Shown here: piece after piece, positions 6,276 to 14,444 of the stretch
Layout of the letters: each line of letters opens with the position of its first letter
How positions within the stretch are numbered: position 1 is the stretch's first letter
Assembly: GCA_023395575.1 (NCBI GenBank)
Contig: JAEWZA010000141.1
Span: 1-16,067 of the forward strand
DNA length: 16,067 bases
DNA from: Bacillota bacterium
GTDB taxonomy: Bacteria; Bacillota; Clostridia; Acetivibrionales; DSM-1351
Direction: 5' to 3'
Notes under the pieces: model-generated
What the model saw: only the letters and a program-made list of their open reading frames with translations
Databases searched by the model: none
Told to the model about the DNA's origin: nothing
Program-made: the position numbers and the translations under genes

Positions 6276-9200
6276 TTGGATTTAAAGGATATTGCAGAAG
6301 TATTAATACCAGTATTTAAGCAACTGAGAGAAAGAAAAGTATGGAAAGACATGTTTATTAAGAATGGTGAAAATATTCTAAATAAAGAACATGATTTTGA
6401 AAGCGAGATATTCTCTCAGTTAGCGGTACTTTTTTCAGAAGAAAATGTGAAAGAGTTATCAAAAGCAGCAAGAAATATTTCGGGATTTGATGATATAGAG
6501 GGTTTAATTAAAAATCAGCTTGAAGAGGTATTTAGAGGCTATAGTATAGAACGTGAAAGCAGAACAAGATACATAGACAACTTTATTTTGCTTATAAAAA
6601 ATAATATTAAAAATCGATATCCTGATAAATATAATCAGATATTTTTTAAAGAATTTAGAGAAGAAAACAAAGAAGACCATAAGGAAATTATAGAAAAGAT
6701 AGAAACTTCGCTTGGTTATATGGAGAATATCGTTAGCAAAGCAGATTCTTTCACTGATACTATTAAATTATGTATGACAATTGATCAAGTGGATGACTGG
6801 TTAAAGGCACATACAGATCCTTCTATTGGACTTAACTTCTTTAACTATGAAGATAGTCAATTTGTTGAGCAATTTAAAATGGCATTGGATAAAGATGACA
6901 TATTATATATACAAGGAAAGACAAGAGAAGAGGTTACGTACTATATTTTGTATATAATTAAAAATTCCCAAGATGAAGAGCTAATAAAAAGTACTTTTGT
7001 TGTAAATGGTCTAGATGAGTGGAATAAGTTGAAGTGTGAATCAAAAGAGAATGTTAATAGTTTGATATTAATACCTAACTTCAATGCAGATGAGATAGAT
7101 ATTATACCAAATAACAGAAATATAATTATCTTTGGCGAAGAAGACTTTACTGGAAAAAGAGATGTCATTAAATTAAAAAACAGAATAAGACAGAATATGT
7201 ATGAAAAATTAAAGGCTGAGGGTGTTGACGATGCATATAATATTGTTGATGAATCAAACGGATTATTTTCTGTATTTAAGAGAGGAGTTTTTAAAGGAAA
7301 GCCGTTAAATCCTAAATGGGAAAAATATATTAAGCGTATATTGATACCAGCACTGCTTTTTGGCAAGTGGACTGAGAGTGATGGAGACAAGGATGCTATA
7401 TCAGAATTTTCAGGAATGACATATGAGGGGTATTTGGAGTCAATAAATGGTGTTATAGGCGGAGAAGACCCATTTGTTTTAAAAATATATGACCATAAAA
7501 CTATTTATAAGATTGCAAATGTTGAAGAAGCTTGGGAGATATTAATAAATGTTATATCTGAGAAAGATATTAATAGTTTTAAAAATATAGCTTTGAAAAT
7601 TATTTTAAGTGTGGATCCAATATTTGAACTTGAACCGTCACAACACTTTATGGCATCGCTGACGGTAGAAAAGCCAAAGTACTCTAATGAATTAAAGCAG
7701 GGAATAATTAGAAGTTTGATAATGCTTGCAAACAGTGATGGCAATAGTAATAATTGCAATATAACTGATATGCAATACTTTGTTGATTCTATTTTTGAGG
7801 AGATATTTGCAAAGATTGAATCAGAAAAGGATTGGTTTGGAATATCAGAGCTTTTAAGTGACATGGTAGAAGCATCTCCAGAAAAGGTGTTAAGCAGAAT
7901 TGAGACTGAGGTAGAAAATGATAGTTCCCCATTTTGGAGCTTGTTTGAGAAACAGGACAGCGGTATTGGCTGTAGGAATTATTATACGCATGTGCTATGG
8001 GCACTGGAAAAATTGTTATGCATAGAGGATTATGTTTCAAGAACAGTTTGTGTGTTAGCCAAATTGTCAGAACGGGATATTAAGTATAGTTTGAGCAATA
8101 AGCCAATAGAAACATTGCGTAAGGTATTTTGTGCATGGATGCACGAAATTAATTTAAATATAAAAGAGAAAATTGAATTGGCTGAAAAAGTAGTTCGAGA
8201 ATATAAGATTGGGTGGAAACTACTTGAAATGATAATGCCTACAAGAGCTCCTGGAGGAGCATACATGCATATGAGTAGACCTAAATATAGAAACTTTAAT
8301 ATAGATGAAGAATTAAGGAATCAACAACAAATATGGGATACTTATAAAGAATATGTAAAAATCGCAATAAAATATGCAAAGAATGATTTGTCACAATGGT
8401 CAGTGATTTTTAAAGAATGTTTATTTTTTGAGTTTGAACTAGAAAATGAAGTGTTTAGTAAAGTCAATGTTGCAATTTCTGAATGTCCAAGTGATGAAGA
8501 AAAATTTAACTTGAAAGAACAAATAAGAAAAACTTTACATGACCATAGATTTCATAATAACGCAGTTTGGTCTATGAAAAAAGAGTATACTGATAAATTG
8601 GAAACAGAGGTTTTTAATAAAATTCAATTTATAAACCCAATATATGATTATTTGTATTTGTTTATTTCATATAGACCTAATGTTATAAATCCAGAGCCAT
8701 ATTCTGATTATGATCACAAAAAAGAAAAAATAAGTATTGAAGCGCTACGGAATAGTGCAATTGAAGTATTAGCTAAATATGAAAACTTTGACTGCATTGA
8801 GTTGATTAATAAGCTGGATGAAAAGGGAAATAGTGTTATAGGGTCTATTATTGCTGATAAATTATATAATAATGAAGTTGATATTAACTTTATAATAAAA
8901 TTGGCAGAGATAGATAGAATTAGGGTGTTAAAGGAATACATTAATAGTGTTTATAATAAAAAAGGAAATGCTGCAATAATAGAAATACTTAAGGATGAGA
9001 GAATAAGAATGATGCCTGTAGATATAAAAGCCGAAATTCTCTTTGTTGCCAGCATTGATCAAGAAATCATAGAATTTATTGGTACTCTTGATGGAGAACT
9101 AAAAGAAGCATTTTGGAAGCATTTCTGGTATGTAGGAAAATTAAAAAATGATTGTTATGTATTAGAACAAATAGTTAACAGAATGATAGAGTATAATAAT

Positions 9201-10031
9201 TTTGGAAATACTTTAGAAATTATTAACTATAATGGTGATTTTAGTATAGAAAAACATCTGGAAATTTTAGAAAAGATTTTGATGAATCAAGATAAATATT
9301 CCTTAAGAGGTGATGACGGATATTATTTAGAACAATCATTTGAAGCTATTTATAATGAGTGTTATCCGGAAAAGAAGCAGAAAGACAGAATTATTGCATT
9401 AGAAATAGGATATATTAATGTTTTATCACGAGATATGAAAATGAGATATCTTAATTACGCTTTAAGAACAGAACCAGAGCTTTTATCTGAGCTTATAAAA
9501 TTGGTTTATAAAACATCAAAGGATGAAAATAAAATTTTATCTACCGAGGAGATAAACAAAGCAAGATTTGCATACCATATACTTTTTAATGTAAAGTTTT
9601 GCCCATGTGTTACAGATGAAGGAACATTAGAATTTGAAACATTGGATAGATGGGTGGAAACTTTCTTAGATTTAGTAGATAAAAATTGTCAAAGCAGTGT
9701 AGGAAGTAAAGTTTTAGGAGAGTGTTTAGCTCATTCACCAATGGGACTTGATAATATATTTCCGCACGAGGCGGTCAGAAAAATTATTAAAAAACATTAT
9801 ACTAAGGATTTAGAAAATGGATTTATTAAAGGAGTGTTTTTCCCAAATGAGGTTGCTGTAAAGTGCTCAACTAATGGAGAGAGAGAAAGAGAATTATCCG
9901 AAAAGTATCTAAAATATGCGAGTGCAATAAAAATATCATCACCTAAGACATCAAAAATATTATTGGCTATATCAAAAGGCTATCAAAAAGAATCTGAATT
10001 CGAAAGAAAGCGTGCTGAGAATCACTTATAA
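6276..10031 (+). CDS. Giant protein (about 1,250 residues) with degenerate NTPase-like segment; candidate defence effector or sensor
   Basis: I cannot assign this to a named family with certainty. Residues 1-150 are helical and charged. Around residues 205-300 there is an alternating strand/helix stretch (DILYIQGKTREEV, then STFVVNG, NSLILIPNF and RNIIIFGEED) that resembles a P-loop NTPase core but lacks a full GxxxxGK[ST]. A conserved-looking segment ILIPALLFGKWTES follows near residue 355. The remaining 850 residues are mostly helical, with no obvious transmembrane segments, and look like HEAT/TPR-type repeats. The general plan recalls very large STAND-like proteins seen in bacterial defence loci. 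Start: TTG 6276 lies eight bases after AGAGGG (6262-6267), better than GTG 6267, which overlaps that SD. It lies 77 bases after the PIN gene without a visible terminator, so co-transcription is likely. No terminator follows it. Confidence 0.7.
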   Translation: MDLKDIAEVLIPVFKQLRERKVWKDMFIKNGENILNKEHDFESEIFSQLAVLFSEENVKELSKAARNISGFDDIEGLIKNQLEEVFRGYSIERESRTRYIDNFILLIKNNIKNRYPDKYNQIFFKEFREENKEDHKEIIEKIETSLGYMENIVSKADSFTDTIKLCMTIDQVDDWLKAHTDPSIGLNFFNYEDSQFVEQFKMALDKDDILYIQGKTREEVTYYILYIIKNSQDEELIKSTFVVNGLDEWNKLKCESKENVNSLILIPNFNADEIDIIPNNRNIIIFGEEDFTGKRDVIKLKNRIRQNMYEKLKAEGVDDAYNIVDESNGLFSVFKRGVFKGKPLNPKWEKYIKRILIPALLFGKWTESDGDKDAISEFSGMTYEGYLESINGVIGGEDPFVLKIYDHKTIYKIANVEEAWEILINVISEKDINSFKNIALKIILSVDPIFELEPSQHFMASLTVEKPKYSNELKQGIIRSLIMLANSDGNSNNCNITDMQYFVDSIFEEIFAKIESEKDWFGISELLSDMVEASPEKVLSRIETEVENDSSPFWSLFEKQDSGIGCRNYYTHVLWALEKLLCIEDYVSRTVCVLAKLSERDIKYSLSNKPIETLRKVFCAWMHEINLNIKEKIELAEKVVREYKIGWKLLEMIMPTRAPGGAYMHMSRPKYRNFNIDEELRNQQQIWDTYKEYVKIAIKYAKNDLSQWSVIFKECLFFEFELENEVFSKVNVAISECPSDEEKFNLKEQIRKTLHDHRFHNNAVWSMKKEYTDKLETEVFNKIQFINPIYDYLYLFISYRPNVINPEPYSDYDHKKEKISIEALRNSAIEVLAKYENFDCIELINKLDEKGNSVIGSIIADKLYNNEVDINFIIKLAEIDRIRVLKEYINSVYNKKGNAAIIEILKDERIRMMPVDIKAEILFVASIDQEIIEFIGTLDGELKEAFWKHFWYVGKLKNDCYVLEQIVNRMIEYNNFGNTLEIINYNGDFSIEKHLEILEKILMNQDKYSLRGDDGYYLEQSFEAIYNECYPEKKQKDRIIALEIGYINVLSRDMKMRYLNYALRTEPELLSELIKLVYKTSKDENKILSTEEINKARFAYHILFNVKFCPCVTDEGTLEFETLDRWVETFLDLVDKNCQSSVGSKVLGECLAHSPMGLDNIFPHEAVRKIIKKHYTKDLENGFIKGVFFPNEVAVKCSTNGERERELSEKYLKYASAIKISSPKTSKILLAISKGYQKESEFERKRAENHL

Positions 10032-10052
10032 ATTAGATGACTTTTATGTTAA

Positions 10053-10080
10053 TTGGCACTAATACTTGTACATATAAAAT
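10053..10080 (+). promoter_or_regulatory. Possible promoter of the decarboxylase gene
   Basis: TTGGCA (10053-10058), 16 bases, then TAAAAT (10075-10080). If active, transcription would begin around 10087, only a few bases before GTG 10091, giving a nearly leaderless message and ruling out ATG 10037 as the start. AT-rich sequence makes chance matches common. Confidence 0.3.
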
Positions 10081-10090
10081 CCAAAAGCAG

Positions 10091-11599
10091 GTGACCACAA
10101 TAAAAACCTACAACACCCCAATATACAACTACCTAAGAGATTACGCAAAACAAAATATAAACATATTTCATATGCCGGGGCACAAGCTCTCTAAGGGGAT
10201 ACCTCAGGAGCTGACTCAGGACGTTTTGAAGCTGGATGTGACGGAAATAGAAGGCACAGACAATTTGCACTATCCAGAGAGCATAATAAAAGAGGCAGAG
10301 GAGCTGGCTGCCAAGGCATTTGGAGCTGACAAGACATTTTTTTTAGTTAATGGTTCCACCTGCGGTATACAGGCAGCCATCATGAGTGCCTGCGCCAGAG
10401 GACAGAAAATCATCATAGGGAGAGATTCGCACAAAGCCGTGGTGTCAGGGCTAATTCTATCTGGCGCAGAGCCGGTTTTTGCCTATCCCGAATACATTTG
10501 TGATTTTGGAATTACTGGAGCAATAACTGCAAAAATCATAGAAAAGTTGTTGCTCCAACACGCAGATGCGGTCGCCGTGCTAATAGCAAGACCAAATTAT
10601 TATGGCATATGCAGTGACATTGAGGAAATAAGCAGCTTAGTGCATTCTCACAATAAGCTACTTATTGTGGATGAAGCACATGGAGCGCATCTAGCTTTTA
10701 ATGAGAAGCTGCCACCTTCTGCAATAAAGTACGGAGCAGATATTTGCATACAGAGCGCACACAAAACTCTTCCTGCATTAACGCAGGGAGCGTATTTACA
10801 TGTTAAGGGTAGCAGAGTTGATATTGACAGATTGAAAATGAATTTAAGAATGCTTCAAACCTCAAGCCCATCATATATTATAATGTCATATCTTGATATT
10901 GCCAGGGAATTAATGGAGAGAGATGGAGCGCATAAGCTAGATGTGCTTATTGATGAAATTGAATGGTTTAAAAAAGAGCTGGAGAAGTATCCTGAATATA
11001 GGGTTTTGTCAAATAGAATGCATGATTCCACAAGATTAGTAATAAATATTAGCAAGCTTGGTATAAGTGGCTATTATGCGGAAAAGCTATTAAGAGAGAG
11101 GTTTAGAACGCAGGTTGAGATGGCAGACTATGAAAACCTGGTATTTATTACAACAATAGCTGATAATCATGAGACATTTTTATCCTTGCTAGATGCTATG
11201 AAAGGTTTGCTTATGATAAATCATAAGGAAAATCCAGAAAATTTATATATGCATAATAATATTATTAAAAAGTACTATGAAGAATTACATAATAATGTCA
11301 CAAATAACTTGATTGAGACTAATAAGGTTACAAATGTCGGGAAAGCTGTAGCGAGTGACATCAATACAGGAGTTTTACCCTATGAGGCTTATATTTCCTA
11401 CACGGAAAAAGTTCCAGTTAAAGAAAGCCGAGACAGAATATGTGCAGATGTTATAACACCATATCCTCCAGGGATACCAGTTTTATATCCTGGAGAGATA
11501 ATTAAAGATCAGCATATACGATATATAACTGCTATTATTGAAATTGGGGGCATGATAAATGGCATCAGTCATAATAAATGTGTCCAAGTTGTTAAGTAG
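10091..11599 (+). CDS. Orn/Lys/Arg decarboxylase-family PLP enzyme (YaaO-like)
   Basis: Fold-type I pyridoxal-phosphate enzyme of the group III basic amino acid decarboxylases, expected to act on arginine, lysine or ornithine in polyamine synthesis. Visible motifs in order: TPIYNYL, HMPGHK, VNGSTCGIQA, GRDSHKAV, ARPNYYG, VDEAHGAHL (PLP-binding aspartate) and SAHKTLPALTQ with the Schiff-base lysine, then the C-terminal domain with PYPPGIPVLYPGE. Relatives immediately precede tmk in Bacillus and many Clostridia, as here. The frame is open from ATG 10037, but no SD precedes either that ATG or GTG 10091. Family members start close to the TPIY motif, so GTG 10091 (502 residues) is preferred. The 5' flank abuts the accessory region, so its native leader may have been altered. 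Substrate not determined. Confidence 0.88.
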   Translation: MTTIKTYNTPIYNYLRDYAKQNINIFHMPGHKLSKGIPQELTQDVLKLDVTEIEGTDNLHYPESIIKEAEELAAKAFGADKTFFLVNGSTCGIQAAIMSACARGQKIIIGRDSHKAVVSGLILSGAEPVFAYPEYICDFGITGAITAKIIEKLLLQHADAVAVLIARPNYYGICSDIEEISSLVHSHNKLLIVDEAHGAHLAFNEKLPPSAIKYGADICIQSAHKTLPALTQGAYLHVKGSRVDIDRLKMNLRMLQTSSPSYIIMSYLDIARELMERDGAHKLDVLIDEIEWFKKELEKYPEYRVLSNRMHDSTRLVINISKLGISGYYAEKLLRERFRTQVEMADYENLVFITTIADNHETFLSLLDAMKGLLMINHKENPENLYMHNNIIKKYYEELHNNVTNNLIETNKVTNVGKAVASDINTGVLPYEAYISYTEKVPVKESRDRICADVITPYPPGIPVLYPGEIIKDQHIRYITAIIEIGGMINGISHNKCVQVVK

Positions 11600-11601
11600 T
11601 A

Positions 11602-11610
11602 TGATATAAT
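11602..11610 (+). promoter_or_regulatory. Extended -10 promoter for tmk and the downstream genes
   Basis: TGATATAAT is a perfect extended -10 (TGnTATAAT), starting three bases after the decarboxylase stop and 38 bases before the tmk ATG. I see no good -35 at the usual spacing, as is typical of extended -10 promoters. Confidence 0.5.
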
Positions 11611-11647
11611 TTAAATATATAGTATATGGATAGCTGGAGGAAAGCAA

Positions 11648-12268
11648 ATGGAGAATGGCAAATTTATAACTTTTGAAGGTACTGATGGTTCGGGGAAAAC
11701 CACGCAAATCAAATTATTGGAGGAATATCTTAAAAATAAGGGTTATGAGGTTGTATTATCCCGTGAACCTGGGGGCACAAAAGTAAGTGAATTAATCAGA
11801 GACTTAATTTTAGATCCAGCTAATACCGAGATTGTCCCGCTGACAGAGATGATATTGTATGCGGCATCAAGAGCTCAGCATGTAGCACAGATAATTAAGC
11901 CTTCCATAGAGGCAGGGAAAATAGTCATTTGTGATAGATTTGTTGATTCCAGTTATGCTTATCAAGGTTGTGGAAGAGGGCTTGATCTTAGGTCTATAGC
12001 AGACGTCAACAGAGTGGCCATAGATGGAATTAGTCCAGATATAACATTTTTTCTGGACATTAATCCTGAGACAGCAATAAAAAGGAGAATAAATGCAACC
12101 GGCGCTGATAGAATTGAGCAAGAAAAACTGGATTTTCATAAGCGTGTATATGAGGGTTATAAGAAAATGTCATTGTTATTCCCGGATAGAATTATGACAA
12201 TAGATGCCGAGAAACCAATTGATGAGATTTCTTTTCAAATAAATGAATATATTGACACTATTCTTTAA
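11648..12268 (+). CDS. tmk: Thymidylate kinase
   Basis: Phosphorylates dTMP to dTDP with ATP in the cytoplasm, feeding dTTP synthesis. It has 206 residues, normal for the family. The P-loop is GTDGSGKT (residues 11-18), followed by REPGGT (39-44), which contacts the substrate, the CDRF motif (95-98), YQG (105-107) and a LID region around residues 145-157 with basic residues (KRRINATGADRIE). ATG at 11648 has GGAGG seven bases upstream. First gene of the conserved run with darA, yaaR, holB and yaaT. Confidence 0.98.
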   Translation: MENGKFITFEGTDGSGKTTQIKLLEEYLKNKGYEVVLSREPGGTKVSELIRDLILDPANTEIVPLTEMILYAASRAQHVAQIIKPSIEAGKIVICDRFVDSSYAYQGCGRGLDLRSIADVNRVAIDGISPDITFFLDINPETAIKRRINATGADRIEQEKLDFHKRVYEGYKKMSLLFPDRIMTIDAEKPIDEISFQINEYIDTIL

Positions 12269-12292
12269 AATATATTAAGGGGGTAGCGCACT

Positions 12293-12631
12293 ATGAAACT
12301 AGTTTATGCGATTGTACATGATGAGGACGGCAGAAAAGTAATGGAAGAACTCAATAAGAATGGTTTTGGAGTAACTAAATTGTGTTCCTCAGGAGGTTTC
12401 TTAAAGGCGGGGAATACTACCTTGTTGGTTGGGGTTGAGGAAGAAAAGCTAGACGAAGTTATTGCAATAATAGAGAAAAAGTCTAAAAGCAGAAAGCAAG
12501 TTATTAATTCACCAGCTGCACCGGGCGGAATAGATATTATGAGTGGTATGTATATGCCATATCCTGTCGAAGTGAATGTAGGTGGAGCCACTATATTTGT
12601 TATGGATGTTGAGAGGTTTTATAAGGTTTAG
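12293..12631 (+). CDS. darA: Cyclic di-AMP receptor DarA/PstA (YaaQ, DUF970)
   Basis: PII-like trimeric protein that binds c-di-AMP in Bacillus, Staphylococcus and Listeria; its downstream partner is unknown. It has 112 residues, close to the B. subtilis protein. Recognisable blocks are MKLVYAIVHDEDG at the start, the nucleotide-binding GGFLKAGNTTLLVGVE, and PYPVEVNVGGATIFV near the C-terminus. Strong AAGGGGG SD (12277-12283) ahead of ATG 12293. Position directly after tmk is the conserved location. Confidence 0.95.
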   Translation: MKLVYAIVHDEDGRKVMEELNKNGFGVTKLCSSGGFLKAGNTTLLVGVEEEKLDEVIAIIEKKSKSRKQVINSPAAPGGIDIMSGMYMPYPVEVNVGGATIFVMDVERFYKV

Positions 12632-12667
12632 GAAAAACTAATTAAAATTTGATGTGAGGAAGTGAGT

Positions 12668-13122
12668 ATGCCATAAAAATACAAGATACCTCTAATAATT
12701 CTAGAATTAAAACCTTTCCTGAACGAGATGAAAGGGCTATTCGTAATGAACGAGATGTCAACTTTGCATCCCAGATGAGGAGGTTAGAAACTGCAAATTA
12801 TGAAGAAAGAATTCGGACGCTTGCAGATAAGATTCAAAGTCAGGGAAAAAAGCTTGAGAAAAAGGCTGACATTCGTGATTTGAAAATTTATAAAAAGCTA
12901 ATATCTGAATTTCTTGATGAGGCAGTTGCTCATTCCCATAGTTTTTCAAAAAAGAGTTTTTTAGATAGACGTGGTAGGCATAGGGTTTACGCTATTATTA
13001 ATAAAATCAATGAAGAACTTATAGAGCTGACGAATGAAGTGTTGAAGGCTGAACAGGACAATATAAGTATATTAAAAAAATTAGATGATATCAGAGGTCT
13101 AATTTTGGATTTATTTTTGTAA
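12668..13122 (+). CDS. yaaR: YaaR (DUF327) family protein with an apparent one-base loss after the start codon
   Basis: Small helical cytoplasmic protein of unknown function, conserved between darA and holB. The recognisable C-terminal part includes YKKLISEFLDEAV, DRRGRHRVYAIINKI and ILKKLDDIRGLILDLFL. ATG 12668 has an ideal GAGGA SD (12656-12660), but its own frame is ATG CCA TAA. The correct frame is open from just after a TGA at 12655-12657 and reads IKIQDTSNNSRIKTFPERD onward, with no ATG, GTG or TTG until ATG 12775, which lacks an SD. One extra base after ATG 12668 would join start and coding frame and give about 151 residues, near the family's usual length. Either a sequencing error, a real frameshift, or a shortened protein from 12775 (115 residues). 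Confidence 0.8.
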
Positions 13123-13174
13123 TGAGGCATTTACAGATTGCTTCTTATGCAGTAATAGCATATTTTGCCTCATT
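13121..13174 (+). repeat. Inverted repeat overlapping the yaaR stop, enclosing a small hairpin
   Basis: AATGAGGCA (13121-13129) and TGCCTCATT (13166-13174) are perfect 9-base complements enclosing a TATGC/GCATA hairpin (13146-13150 and 13158-13162). The right arm is also the left end of the intergenic repeat that follows, so two pairings compete. No T-tract follows, so this is not a standard terminator. Confidence 0.5.
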
Positions 13175-13253
13175 GAAACGTCACTGATGTAATTAAATTT
13201 TTCTACAATCGAAAAATTTAATTTTGAATCTAGGCGTTATAACTAGGCAAGAA
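13167..13253 (+). repeat. Intergenic hairpin-forming repeat, copy 1 (upstream of holB)
   Basis: An element of about 87 bases repeated at 14304-14389. By hand alignment the two copies differ at 11 positions plus one gap (about 86 percent). Its centre is a perfect 13-base stem, AATTAAATTTTTC and its complement, around a TACAATC loop. GCCT and AGGC close the ends, extended outside by TT and AA. It ends seven bases before the holB SD. Confidence 0.8.
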
Positions 13254-13276
13254 CCGGCAGGAGGTTGAACATTACA

Positions 13277-14257
13277 ATGCTAGGACACCAAGGGGTGTTG
13301 AATACCTTACAAACAGCAATAAAAAGTGATAACATTAGCCATGCATATATATTTGAAGGCGCTAATGGTATTGGGAAAAGAGAAACTGCACTGGCTTTTT
13401 CTTCAATGTTGATGTGTGAGACTGACGATGCACCGTGTGGAGAGTGTAAAGCCTGTCAGCTAATTCAGCAGAGTTCTCATCCCGATTTCCAGGAAGTTTA
13501 TTTAGATGAGGACAAGAGTATTAGCGTAGAGGATATAAGAAATATATTAAAGGGAATAATAATTAGACCCTTATATTCTAAATATAAGATTTTTGTTATA
13601 AATAATGCCGATAATATGACTATTCAGGCTCAAAATGCATTGCTAAAATCACTTGAAGAACCACCGGGGTATATAGTTTTTATACTTACTGTACAATCGG
13701 GGGCAGCTATGACTGCCACTATTCGCTCCAGATGTCAGAGAATATTTTTTAATAGATTGAGTTATGAGGAATTAATTGCAATTCTTAAAACAAAATATGG
13801 AGCTATAAAGCCAGAATGGGATTTTATTGTGTCATATGCTGATGGCGTAATAGGAACGGCAATAAGCTTGGTTGATTTGCCTGAGTATTTGGAAATAAGG
13901 GATATAGTTTTGGATCAAGTTATGCAATTGTTGCAATCACAGGATACTGATACGTATATTTTATATGAGCTGATTGAGAAATATGATGATAAGATAGACT
14001 ATATATTACGTGTAATACTGATGTTTTTAAGAGACATAGTTGTATATAATCAAACAGGTAATTTTAGTATATTGATTAATTCTGACAAAAAAGATATGAT
14101 AATTAAGAACCAAGGAGTAAATCTATCTAGCCTGATGAAAAGTATTCGTGCTATTTGGAGTGCAAAAAAAAGCTTGGAGGTAAACGCAAATTTCCAGCTT
14201 ACAATTGAGGTAATGCTAATGAAAATTCAACAGAGCATGTTTTCATCATTAAAATGA
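13277..14257 (+). CDS. holB: DNA polymerase III delta-prime subunit
   Basis: Clamp-loader subunit of the replicative polymerase. Residues 25-40 carry a Walker A-like GANGIGKR, followed by the four-cysteine zinc site C47, C54, C57, C60 typical of DnaX and delta-prime. Next come QNALLKSLEEPP and the SRC motif (IRSRCQRIFF), which supplies the trans-acting arginine. The Walker B-like segment reads VINNADNM, with Asn where an Asp is common; delta-prime is not expected to hydrolyse ATP. Start: the frame is open from TTG 13265, but that codon abuts GGAGG (13260-13264) with no spacer. ATG 13277, twelve bases downstream, is more workable and gives 326 residues. Bracketed by two copies of an intergenic repeat. 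Confidence 0.95.
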   Translation: MLGHQGVLNTLQTAIKSDNISHAYIFEGANGIGKRETALAFSSMLMCETDDAPCGECKACQLIQQSSHPDFQEVYLDEDKSISVEDIRNILKGIIIRPLYSKYKIFVINNADNMTIQAQNALLKSLEEPPGYIVFILTVQSGAAMTATIRSRCQRIFFNRLSYEELIAILKTKYGAIKPEWDFIVSYADGVIGTAISLVDLPEYLEIRDIVLDQVMQLLQSQDTDTYILYELIEKYDDKIDYILRVILMFLRDIVVYNQTGNFSILINSDKKDMIIKNQGVNLSSLMKSIRAIWSAKKSLEVNANFQLTIEVMLMKIQQSMFSSLK

Positions 14258-14303
14258 AGCGTGTTGGGTAGTGCTTTGGTTTTTGAAGGTAAAAATATTT
14301 CCC

Positions 14304-14389
14304 GCCTCGATGAAATGCCGCTGACGTAATTAAATTTTCTACAATAGAAAAATTTTATTTTGAATTCAGGCGTTATAACGAGGCAAGAA
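14304..14389 (+). repeat. Intergenic hairpin-forming repeat, copy 2 (downstream of holB)
   Basis: Second copy of the element at 13167-13253, same orientation. Here the outer stem is longer (GCCTCG with CGAGGC, 14304-14309 and 14379-14384), while the central A/T stem is less perfect (one base shorter on the left arm). The most constant parts are the TCTACAAT loop side and AGGCGTTATAAC near the right end. It lies 55 bases before the yaaT start. Confidence 0.8.
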
Positions 14390-14444
14390 AATGTCCCCTA
14401 CTTCAATAAGTGTTGGGTGCGCTTAATAGAAAGGAATCATATAA

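Noticed and set aside
6941..7390. Long antisense open frame of about 149 codons inside the giant gene
   Set aside because: Its codons mirror the sense gene, it has no SD, and its Ser/Ile/Phe-rich product looks like a shadow translation. Similar shorter antisense frames elsewhere were dropped for the same reason.
13265..13276. TTG 13265 as the holB start
   Set aside because: It directly abuts the GGAGG with no spacer, so a ribosome could not use both. ATG 13277 was preferred.
14261..14418. Direct repeat GTGTTGGGT at 14261-14269 and 14410-14418, as a possible target-site duplication around repeat copy 2
   Set aside because: The 9-base copies are 20-34 bases away from the element ends rather than adjacent, and copy 1 has no matching flanks.
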